A stretch of 64,000 nt of DNA, taken from Torymus aiolomorphi. Taxonomy: Eukaryota > Arthropoda > Insecta > Hymenoptera > Torymidae. The stretch covers positions 118,114,235-118,178,234 of the forward strand of contig CM070874.1 in the NCBI GenBank assembly GCA_036365515.1. Reading direction: 5' to 3'. The notes beneath the pieces were generated by a model, which was not told the DNA's origin, made no database searches, and saw only the letters and a program-made list of their open reading frames with translations. The position numbers and the translations under genes were made by a program. Numbering within the stretch: position 1 is the first letter of the stretch; each line of letters begins with the position of its first letter. Shown one piece after another: positions 45,939 to 53,618 of this stretch.

Positions 45939-46368
45939 GAGAAAATTGAAATTTGGTATTTTTGAGCGATTTTCAACGCATTATATCCCAATAAACGAAG
46001 AAAAATTTTTTTCTCCAAATTTAGCCAAAATTCATATATAGGGGTATTTTGCGCTGCTCTTTCGATTGGCGCTATGATTTTTGCAATATCTGAAAATTTT
46101 TGAATATTATTTTTTTCCTATTGGCTCTAGGGGCCTAAAACCTTTTCCATTCGATAGAGCGGAAAAAAATAGTCGCGTATAGTGATTGGTGGGATTAAAA
46201 AATGGATATTTTGTTTTTTCAAGCGATTTGAAGTCGATTTGGCCCAAATAAACGATGAAATTTAGAACATTTTTCAAAATTGCTCATCTCCGCTAGGTCC
46301 TTCGACCCCAACGGATATTCCATCAACTAGAGCAGGAAGATATATTCGGGTATTGTGACTAGTAGGCT
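45939..46368 (+). repeat. Variant satellite monomer (type C), copy 5, last full monomer
   Basis: It has the type C changes and is preceded by a CCATACACTAG monomer near 45891. It starts 3004 bp (seven monomers) after copy 4, the same interval as copies 2 to 3. Private changes include CTCTAGGGGCC and TATATTCGGG. It is the last complete monomer before the array ends. Confidence 0.8.
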
Positions 46369-46480
46369 GAGAAAATCGAAATTTGGTATTTTTGAGCGAT
46401 TTTCAACGCATTATATCCCAATAAACGAAGAAAAATTTTTTTCTCCAAATTGAGCCAAAATTCATATATAGGGGTATTTT

Positions 46481-47672
46481 TCATCCAAGAGAATGATCGA
46501 CTTTGGTCCCGCGTTACATATAGTACTTTACGTATTCCATCGCCGCACTGTGGCCACTTCATAGGTTTGAAAAGTTATTCTGTATTTATTTGTTATAATT
46601 TTGTTAGTTTTAACCCAATTCACCCTAAACGTAAAAAATTGAACTATGTTACTTTATTTCCGCACAATGCGGGAATAGAACTACCTTATTTCCGCTAATT
46701 CTCTTTATTCCCGATTTATGCGGGAATAAAGTAAAGGCTGGATTCAGATGCTACTTTTGCCCCGCTTTTCAGGCTATAAAATGCCCATTATATTAGAAAT
46801 GAGAATAAAACGTGACTCAAATTATCCTGACATTGGATTTTCTCCCTGGAAAATTCCGAAAATGTTGGAAAAGCGTTGAATCTAAGTGTTTTGGGGTCCG
46901 AGGAACACAATGCTGCAGTAAAAACTGACGTAGCGGAAAAAATAAAAAAGATAGCGAAATTATTTTTTCGAAAAATATGTAAGGTTTGGTTTTTATGTCC
47001 ACTTATCGAAGTTCATTAAGTTTAAAGACCATCCCGCCTTTGCCCGACCTCGATATCGGGATAAATCAATTTTTAATTGAATATTAAAATTCTGCTTTTT
47101 TGGCCGGATAGGGGAATTACCAGACGTTCGAGGAACGGGAATTAAGCGGACGAAGTCCTTAAAATAAACTGACTCTAGCTAGCATGCGGCAACTTCATGG
47201 CGGGATAGGCGCTCTTGACATAGCCATAACTATTTGATTGTAGCTAACGGAAGATTCACTAAATTTCATTAAACCTTTAAAGTTTGCTTGATAATATGAA
47301 TGGCATTCTATTTCTATTCTCCGGTGTGTGTAATTTATTTATTCAATTATGGGGTACGTGGCGGGTTATGTTAAATGTTAGGCAATGTTTACAAATGCTG
47401 TCGGTTCCCGAAATGCCCAACAGATGACTCCTCTGCCACGCACGTACTATCGCCTCGCCGTATTTGCCGAATTTACCGTAGCGGATACAGCTCACCGTTA
47501 CAATGATAATACTGCGAATAAAATCGACGAAAAAAGCCAAATTGGCTTTATTCATTCATTATCAAGATTATTGACAGTTATTTACCACTGCATTTATCTA
47601 TGAGGTGATGATACTCGCGTGTTTTGCGAGTTACTAAGCCCGTTTACATATTTCGTGCACGCAGTAAACGAT
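46481..47672 (+). repeat. Left inverted arm of the foldback element
   Basis: It begins directly at the end of the satellite with TCATCCAAGAGAATGATCG. Compared with the right arm, it lacks about 55-75 bp of outer sequence, so it appears truncated at the junction. It contains two ACTTTATT-type palindromes. It ends around CGTGCACGCAGTAAACG, after which pairing with the right arm fades. Confidence 0.75.
46650..46739. repeat. Palindromic GCGGGAATAAAGT motifs, left arm
   Basis: Two palindromes lie in tandem. One is at 46650-46680 (TTTATTTCCGCA / TGCGGGAATAG). The other is at 46708-46736 (CTTTATTCCCG / CGGGAATAAAG around ATTTATG). The same motif occurs twice in the right arm. Such repeated subterminal palindromes could bind a transposase, but that is inference. 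Confidence 0.7.
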
Positions 47673-47710
47673 AGTGTTTCATCGTTTAAACTGACTATTG
47701 AATAATTATG

Positions 47711-47829
47711 TAGTAGGGTATAGCGAAAAATCGTCATTTTTAAATTTCCATTCGCTATACCAAAACAGCATTTAGAGCGTGATTTAGGAAAGAATGAAAA
47801 CAATCTATTTTTTCCCCTCTCCAAGCGAA
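47711..47829 (+). repeat. Direct repeat 1 in the foldback spacer, with hairpin
   Basis: The segment starts TAGTAGGGTATAGCGAAAAA and ends CCCCTCTCCAAGCGAA. It is repeated at 48132-48268 in the same orientation. Within it, GGGTATAGCGAA and TTCGCTATACC form an inverted repeat (47716-47761), so the repeat carries a hairpin of its own. Confidence 0.65.
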
Positions 47830-48131
47830 TCTTGGCGTAATTCTTCTCTTATTGTCAAATTTATATATTTTATGGTTTTGTATCCTGTTTAGAATGATAT
47901 AAAAATTAAATCGCAAAATAATAAATTTTTATAAATAGGTATTAATAGGTAAGAAATAATTGCATGAGACTTTTATTTATAGTTTTTTTATAATTATATT
48001 TTTACTTTATTATTAATCTTTAGTATTAATTCACTATTCGGTTATGCACGACGCGAAATGCATGATCCCCTATACAACTTCAATGCATATAAAAAGGCCC
48101 TCTCATGTACTCGTTGAAAAAAAACATCTAT
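47830..48131. other. AT-rich spacer, no gene seen
   Basis: The sequence is AT-rich with runs such as TTTATAGTTTTTTTATAATT. I see no coding potential, RNA gene or recognisable repeat apart from lying between the two direct repeats. Confidence 0.5.
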
Positions 48132-48268
48132 ATAATAGGGTGTAGCGAAAAACCGTAATTTTTTGAATTTCCATTCGCTATAACTAAAAAACGTTGTCTT
48201 CTGACTCCAAAAATAGTTTATCACTGAGATTTTGAAAAAAAAAATGTGTTTACCCCCTCCCCAAGCAA
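48132..48268 (+). repeat. Direct repeat 2 in the foldback spacer, with hairpin
   Basis: It resembles 47711-47829: TAATAGGGTGTAGCGAAAAA, then GAATTTCCATTCGCTATAAC, then CCCCCTCCCCAAGC. The hairpin arms (GTGTAGCGAA / TTCGCTATA) are preserved but imperfect. Confidence 0.6.
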
Positions 48269-48734
48269 AAAAACAGAAAAATGAGCATTTTTAATAATTA
48301 TGGAAGTACTACTATAGTAAAATAATGATAAAAAAAATAGAAAAAAATAAGTTTCTTCAGTAAATTTATTGCAATAATCTCCCCACAATAAATTGATAAA
48401 TCATCAAAAAATCATAATTTTTTACATTTAAAGTGAGTTTTATGAATTTTAAACTCTTAATCTTTTGATTATGGCAATTGGAGCTTGTAAATATGCGTTA
48501 ATTTCTCATCGTTTTTGAGCTTTAACAATTTAGAATATGAATTTTTTTACACTAGTACACGTAACTAAAAATTAAGTAATAACCCTAGCAAAAATCGAAA
48601 ATGTTGCAAATTGTTTAGTAAATGTAGAAAAGTGTAAAAAAGTGTAAGGAAGTGTAATAAAAATGTAGTTGATACTGAATTTCGGACATATTTTGTACCT
48701 TTTTACATTTTCTTTACAATTTCGTACACTTTTA
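48269..48734. other. AT-rich spacer between repeats and right arm, no gene seen
   Basis: The sequence is AT-rich with short repeats of TGTAGAAAAGTGTAAAAAAG type near 48620-48660. The minus-strand open frame at 48572-48784 runs into the arm and resembles nothing known. Confidence 0.45.
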
Positions 48735-49699
48735 TACATTGTACCGCGTGCACGCAATATGTAAACGGGCTCAGTGACTCGCAAAATACTCGAGTATCAT
48801 GGCCTCATAGATAAATGCGGTGGTAAATAACTGTCAGTAATCTTGATAAGGAATGAATAAAGCCAATTTGTCTTTTTTCTTCCATTTCATTCACAGTATT
48901 ATCAATGTAACGGTGGGCTGTCTCGGCTATGGCAAATACGACAAATTATACGTCGAGGCGATAGTACGTGCGCGACAGAGGCGTCATCTGTTGGCCATTT
49001 CGTGAACCGACAGCATCTGTAAACATTGCCACTTAACATAACCCGCAACATACCCCATAATTTCATAAGAAATTACACACACCGGGGAATAGAAATAGAA
49101 TGCCATTCATGTTATCAGCAATCTTTAAAGGTTTAATGAAATTTTGTGAATATTCCGTTAGCTGGAATCAAGTAGTTATGACTATGTCAAGAGCGCCCAT
49201 CGCGTCATGAAGTTGCCGCTTGCTAGCTAAAGTCCGTTTATTCAAACGACTTCGTTCTCTTAATTCCCGTTTCTCGAACGTCTGGTAATTCCCTTGTTCG
49301 TCCGAAAAAGCAGATTTTTAATATTTAATTAAATATTGATTTATCCCTATATCGAGATTGGGCAACGGCGGTATGGTCTTTAAACTTAATGAAATTCTAT
49401 AAATGGACCTGAAAACCAAACCTTAAATATTTTTCGAAAAAATAATTTTGCTATCATTTTTATTTTTTGTGCTACGTCAATTTTTACTGCACCATTGTCT
49501 TTCTCGGGCGCCAAAACCCTTAGACTCACCGCTTTTCCAACCTTTTCGCCTTTTTCCGGGGAGAAAATCCAATGTCAGGATAATTTGAGTCACGCTATGA
49601 GTTTTGGTGAGATGTGGAGGAAAAAAGTTTTATTCCCATCTCTACTATAATGGCCATTTTATAGCCTCAAAAAAGCGGGGCAAAGTGGCATCTGATTCC

Positions 49700-49790
49700 C
49701 TCTTTTACTTTATTCCCGCATTATGCGAGAATAAAGTAAATTATCGGGAATAAGTACTTCTATTCCCGCATTATGCGAGAATAAAGTAAC
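49700..49790. repeat. Palindromic GCGAGAATAAAGTAA motifs, right arm
   Basis: Two copies lie in tandem, at 49707-49740 and 49759-49788. Each is of the form TATTCCCGCATTATGCGAGAATA, flanked by CTTT/AAAG in the first. They are the inverted-arm counterparts of the motifs at 46650-46739. Confidence 0.7.
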
Positions 49791-49918
49791 ATAGTCTAAT
49801 GTTTTACGTTTATGGTAATTTGGGTTAAAACTAACAAAATTATAACACATAAATACAAAATAAATTTTCAAATCTATGAAGTGGCCACAGTGGCGATGGG
49901 AATAAAGTACTATAACAC

Positions 49919-49993
49919 GGGACTAAAGTCGATCATTCCCTTCGGTGATCGCTTCGCTACGCTCGCTCGGGATAATCTGCTACTTTAGTCCCT
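49919..49993. repeat. Outer hairpin of the foldback element
   Basis: GGGACTAAAGT at 49919 and ACTTTAGTCCC at 49983 form a perfect inverted repeat around a 50-bp loop. The loop holds CGATCA/TGATCG and a CGCTTCGCTACGCTCGCTCG stretch. The left arm has lost this outer portion. Confidence 0.65.
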
Positions 49994-50008
49994 TGTTACA
50001 TAATGTAC

Positions 50009-50454
50009 TATTTCTTCGTTTATTGGGATCCAATCACTTTAAAATCGCTCAAAAACACAAAATTTCCATTTTCTCGAACCACTAGTCACTATACCCGACT
50101 ATTTATTTCCGCTCTATCGAATGGAACATGCTTCAGGGGCCTAGGACCAATAGGAACGGAGTAATTTTTAAAAATGTTCTATATTTCTTCGTTTATTCAC
50201 ACCTAATCGGTTTCAAATCGCTTAAAAACCCAATATTTTCATTTTCTGATCCCACAAAACCCTATACCCGACTATTTGTTTCCGCTCTATCGAATGGAGC
50301 AGCTTTCAGGATCGTAAGGTCAATAGGAAAGAAGTAATTTGAAAAACTTTTGAGATATTGTAAAACTCGTAGCGCCAGTCAAAAGAGCATCGAAAAATAC
50401 CTCTATATATGAGTTTTCGTGAGATTTAGAGGCAAAAAGTTTTTCTACGTTTAT
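50009..50454 (-). repeat. Diverged satellite in inverted orientation, segment 1
   Basis: This is the reverse complement of the main satellite, with many substitutions. TTCTTCGTTTATTGGGATCC mirrors the CCCAATAAACGAAGAA of the array, and TTTCCGCTCTATCGAATGGA mirrors CCATTCGATAGAGCGGAAA. TTCTTCGTTTAT-like anchors at 50012, 50186 and 50446 reproduce the two unequal half-unit spacings (about 174 and 260 bp). It is interrupted at TTAT (50451-50454) by the Sola2-like transposon and resumes at 56673. Confidence 0.9.
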
Positions 50455-50864
50455 GAGGCTTTATCAACTCTCCCAGCGCGGCGCGCTAGCGTCAAATCAT
50501 GCTATTTTCAAGTCGTGTTTACGATATCAATATGCATTTCAAAAAATTATGTGATAAGCGTTTCCGACGTATTTTTTCCTCAGCTTTCCAATGGCGTAGG
50601 TGGTTTTTCCGAAATTTTCCATTTTCCCCCCCCAACAAGTATAAAACATACTATATCTCGAAAAGTATATTTTTAATTTTTTTTTTTACCCCCTAGATCG
50701 AAAGCTGAGCATTTTTTAGGTCGGAAAGGATTTTTTTCAGAATTTGCTCGAATGTTTTCTTAGAGAAACAGAACGCGAAAGAGCAGACGCAGCGTCTCCT
50801 TCGCGCGCGGTTTTCGGCGCGCTGTACACCGCGTGGACTAGATGCATTTCGCTCTCTAACAACC
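50455..50864 (+). repeat. Left terminal inverted repeat of the Sola2-like element
   Basis: It runs from GAGGCTTTATCAACTCTCCC to TTTCGCTCTCTAACAACC. It pairs with 56259-56672 over nearly its whole length. It holds a GC-rich patch (GCAGACGCAGCGTCTCC, then GGCGCGCTGTAC) that contrasts with the surrounding AT-rich DNA. Confidence 0.85.
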
Positions 50865-50910
50865 ACTTAAAATTTTGATTTCCTTAATAATAGCAACAAT
50901 AAACTAGTAT

Positions 50911-51459
50911 TTATATTAATAATTCTTTTTTTTTTAAAGTAGATAATTTTATTTTGTTTTGTTTTACGGGTTTTTCAGGGAAGATTTGATATTCTGAACT
51001 CATTGACGTTTTTTTTAGTATTAATGTTGTTTTATTCATTGGAATAACGGCATGGTACTGTAAAGTTCCCGGTATAGATTTAATTTTACTTAACCTTGAT
51101 TTTAGTTTCAAAACGGCTTTTTCATAGGTCTCTTTAGTGCTGTAAAAAACTTTAGTTTTTTTGCAATTACGTAAAGCCCAGTTGTAAAGGTCTTCTGGTG
51201 TTAAAATATGATTACTCGAAGAGAGTTGAAGACTTGCTCTTTTCGCCCCTCTTTTCAAATTTGCGCCTATACCATCGCACGCACCTTTACCGTGCGCTGT
51301 TGCATGAAAATGCCATTCAGCAGGAACTCCAAAATCTTTTTGATGAAACAGAAGATTTTGAAAGGTAGACTTGTTCTTAAAATGCTGACCTGCTCCATCA
51401 GTTAAGTAATAAATTTTCTTGACTATGAAATTACTTTTTAAATACGATATTATAATTTT
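50911..51459 (-). pseudogene. Sola2-like transposase, C-terminal part
   Basis: The reading frame runs leftward from the edge of the Helentron-like insertion, at codons IISYLKSNFIVKKIYYLTDG, and ends with a stop at 50911. That gives about 180 residues. Near its start it shows YYLTDGAGQHFKNKSTF, then FHQKDFGVPAEWHFHATAHG and the GKGACDGIGA block. These are hallmark motifs of the catalytic core in this transposase group, and the aspartates of TDG and CDG are candidate catalytic residues. A lysine- and serine-rich tail follows. The frame is open throughout, so only the insertion separates it from the N-terminal part. The first ATG-like codon inside it (51258) is not a real start. Confidence 0.75.
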
Positions 51460-51579
51460 ACTTCCTCCTAGAGGAAGCTTTGTGATAGTAAAAAAAAAAG
51501 TTTGTGAGATAATGTCTTAGGAATGTTGTATAGAAAATTTGGAATCGAAATACACCATTTTTAGAAAATGTCCGTATGG

Positions 51580-51580
<1 letters not shown>

Positions 51581-51629
<49 letters not shown>
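51581..51629 (+). repeat. TG dinucleotide microsatellite, about 24 units
   Basis: An uninterrupted TG run is followed by ATGTCCGTATACTCTGATAT. It occupies the same relative place as the TG/TATG repeat in the shorter copy at 55343-55378. Confidence 0.95.
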
Positions 51630-51633
<4 letters not shown>

Positions 51634-52149
51634 CCGTATACTCTGATATCTCATGATCTACTCAACCGATTTTAACGAGAGAGTGATCATTTTTTCAGAT
51701 TTTGCTTCAACAATTGGGGTCAATATTTTATTTTTGTCAAAATCGATTTTTTGTTTTTTATCGCCATTTTTAAATTTTCAAAATTTTTATTTTCAATTTT
51801 TTTTATATTTAGAACAAATATTATTTATATACGATAAATTCTCTGTATGCAGAATAAAATTTTCTACAATTTAAAAAAAAAAAAAAAAACCGTTAGCTAT
51901 ATTTCGTCATAAGTTATTCATGAAAACGTCATTTTTAGTAAATAGGTTATATTTCAAAATTAAAAAAAGATATTAACATGAATATTTTTTGGTTATAAAG
52001 AATACTGAGTACTATAACTTACTAAATTTTTAGGTTTTTTTATTCATTATTTTTGGAGAAAAAAATAATTTATAAAAAAAGTGTTTTTTTTGTCGTTCAA
52101 TAACTAGAGTAAAATTGGCTTAATCAGTTTGAAATTTTTTTTAGTGGTA

Positions 52150-52680
52150 CATTTTGTATCACAATCGATTGAGTTCTTTGGGCAAAAGGATTGATCCATA
52201 AATTTCGGAGATATTTGAGGTTAAAATTTTTTTCACTTTTTTTTTTAAATCGTAATTTCTCGAGAACGGCTTTATGTATTTGAATCGGGTGGGCGGCATT
52301 CGAAAGAGAATTTTAAGACCTATATTTTCTAAAAAAATTATTTGTCTAGCTATTACGGTTCTTTTGTTATTAATAAAAACGTAAACATTGAAAAATGAAA
52401 AAAATGAGTTTGGTATGTCCAACTATTGCGGGAGTAAAAATTGACTTAAGCGCTTCAAAATTCCTCGTAGAGGTGGATTTTGGATAGTTTTCGGTCGAGT
52501 TATTCGGGCAAAATGATTGGTCCTTAAATTTCAAAGATATTTAAAAAAATTTCAAGTTAATATTTTCCATAAAATTTTCCCAATTTTTTTTAAATGTATT
52601 GAGGATGGCTCTATGTATCTGAATGTGATGGGTAGCATTTGAAAGAGAATTAAAATATTAATATTTTCTAATACTTATAG
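52150..52680 (+). repeat. Two units of an interspersed AT-rich repeat within the Helentron-like copy
   Basis: Unit one contains TTTGGGCAAAAGGATTGATCC, GAGATATTTGAGGTTAAAA and TTCTCGAGAACGGCTTTATG. Unit two, about 330 bp later, has TTCGGGCAAAATGATTGGTCC, AAGATATTTAAAAAAATTTC and GAGGATGGCTCTATGTATC. Both end with CATT(C/T)GAAAGAGAATT. The same family occurs in reverse orientation at 62300-62825. A third fragment (GAGGATGGCTCTATGTATGA) lies near 53175. Confidence 0.7.
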
Positions 52681-52985
52681 CATTGACTCAGAGACTCAAT
52701 TGCGGCGACACTTTTGGCCTTGCGGCCTTGTCCGTCAGCTCGTGTCCGGGGGCCTTTCTACATAAGTATGTGTGTTCTGTGTGTTCCGTGTGTTCCCGAC
52801 AAAGACAGATAGGATCTGTTCCGTTTATGTAATACAGAGATAGACATAGAGAGAAGTTGTCTAGAACACTAGAACAGACAGAACACACATATGTAGAAAG
52901 GGCCCCGTGTGTGTTGTGTAGGTACGCGTATGCCCAAGCGCATGCGCTGCCGCTCGTTTGTCGTCGTAAAATCAAAAATTCAACG
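52681..52985. repeat. GC-rich insert with a long hairpin
   Basis: Base composition jumps here relative to its flanks. GGGCCTTTCTACATAAGTAT near 52750, followed by GTGTGTTCTGTGTGTTC, pairs with GAACAGACAGAACACAC near 52872 and ATATGTAGAAAGGGCCC, giving arms of about 35 bp and a loop of about 85 bp. The minus-strand open frame across it (52688-52975) translates the repeat and is not convincing as a gene. It may be a small foldback or MITE-like insertion, but I see no clean target duplication. Confidence 0.5.
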
Positions 52986-53580
52986 CGCCTATAACAGTAC
53001 CCCAGTGGTGGTGCAGAAAGCTGTTTAAAATGTGGTAACCCTTGGAAAACAATGTACCCTCTAAATACCCATTTTCATGCTTAAAAATGCATAACATTCA
53101 AACCTACATATACAAAAAAAATGAGTATAGAGATCTGGCATCAAGCAATTGGCATCCTTTTTTTTAAAATGTATTGAGGATGGCTCTATGTATGAAAGAG
53201 TAAAAATAAAGTAGAACCTTCTTATTTTTTTTATATAACTTGATAGGATTTAACTTAACAGAAATATGTTAAATGGGAAAAAGTTTTATGTCAATATTAT
53301 CGACAACTTTTATATTTAAAATATTTGAGGAGTTATAAATAAAATGGGCGATTTTTGGCTATAACTTGATTGGATTTGATTTTACACGAAAATGTTAAAT
53401 ACAAAAGTTGTGGATAATATTAAAACAAAAAATTTTACTATTTAATATTCTCGTGTAAAATCAACTCCTGACGAGTTGTTAGACTTATAAAAACGATTTT
53501 AAGCCGTTTACATCGTACAAAATAAAGTATGAAATTTTAAATATTGGAAGTAAAAATTAATTAAAGGAATCAATAAATCA
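52986..53580. other. AT-rich interior of the Helentron-like copy, no gene seen
   Basis: It contains two similar stretches, CTTGATAGGATTTAACTTAAC near 53230 and CTTGATTGGATTTGATTTTAC near 53365, about 135 bp apart. It also contains an inverted pair, ATTTTACACGAAAATGTTAAAT and ATTTAATATTCTCGTGTAAAAT. No coding signal is seen. Confidence 0.45.
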
Positions 53581-53618
53581 AGTTTGAGGAAGCTACGTGC
53601 CAATGAATTGGCAGCGGT

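Larger units (their letters stand above)
1..46480 (+). repeat. Satellite DNA array, about 108 tandem monomers of about 429 bp
   Basis: The same segment recurs head to tail without a break. The monomer anchor GAGAAAATTG falls at 1, 430, 860, 1289 and 1719 and continues to 46369, so the spacing is 429-430 bp and 46368/429.3 gives 108 monomers plus a 112-bp partial one. Copies differ by scattered substitutions and by T- or G-tract length, which indicates recent homogenisation. The array runs off the left edge of the window and ends abruptly at 46480, within the segment ending GGGGTATTTT. Many minus-strand open frames of 60-143 codons arise because 429 is divisible by three and stops are sparse. 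I do not regard them as genes. A centromeric or pericentromeric location is plausible but is inference. Confidence 0.98.
46481..50008. mobile_element. Foldback-type element with inverted arms of about 1.2 kb
   Basis: The two flanks of this segment are reverse complements. GAATGATCGACTTTGGTCCC at 46491 matches the complement of GGGACTAAAGTCGATCATTC at 49919. The similarity continues through GTGGCCACTTCATAGGTTTG, the TATTTATTTGTTATAATTTTG block, and the GATACTCG...GTTTACATAT...CGTGCACGC block at the inner ends. About 1.06 kb separates the arms. No transposase-like open frame is present; the short frames at 46450-46698 and 47343-47824 resemble nothing I know. Foldback and long-TIR non-autonomous DNA transposons have this design. 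I see no target-site duplication, because the flanking satellites are in opposite orientations. The family is not recognised. Confidence 0.7.
48735..50008 (-). repeat. Right inverted arm of the foldback element
   Basis: It pairs with 46481-47672 in reverse complement. Its outer end is longer than the left arm: beyond the GATCATTCCC shared with the left arm it continues through GCTTCGCTACGCTCGCTCGG to CTTGTTACATAATGTAC, where diverged satellite begins. Small indels and many substitutions separate the arms, so the inverted duplication is old. Confidence 0.75.
51460..53618 (+). mobile_element. Helentron-like non-autonomous element (HINE type), long copy, inside the transposase
   Basis: The left end is CTTCCTCCTAGAGGAAGCTTTG. 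The right end is TTTGAGGAAGCTACGTGCC followed by a TGCCAATGAATTGGCA hairpin and GCGGT. The left CTTCCTC and right GAGGAAG are short subterminal inverted repeats. A TG microsatellite follows the left end. Subterminal repeats, a microsatellite, a 3' terminal hairpin, insertion into T-rich target and no clear target duplication are the known design of Helentron-associated elements. The frame of the host transposase resumes at both borders (K444 at 53619; isoleucine codons beside 51459), which fixes the borders to within a few bases. No Rep/helicase gene is present. Confidence 0.65.

Noticed and set aside
1..46480. CRISPR-like or rDNA spacer-like array
   Set aside because: Units are contiguous 429-bp tandem copies with no unique spacers, and no rRNA sequence or promoter is recognisable.
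46450..47824. Short frames in the foldback element (46359-46562, 46450-46698, 46817-47002, 47343-47555, 47385-47603, 47594-47824)
   Set aside because: They cross satellite borders or lie in the inverted arm without counterparts of conserved frame in the other arm, and no domain is recognised.
50128..50337. Plus-strand frame related to the satellite-encoded peptide
   Set aside because: Codon-by-codon comparison with the array shows differences at first and second positions at least as often as at third, so no protein-level selection is visible.
51653..52422. Short frames at 51653-51874 and 52159-52422
   Set aside because: Low-complexity F/I/K/N-rich translations of AT-rich repeat sequence inside the Helentron-like copy.
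52688..52975. Minus-strand 95-codon frame rich in C, H and T
   Set aside because: It translates the GC-rich hairpin and GT/CA repeats. The composition is a by-product of the repeat.
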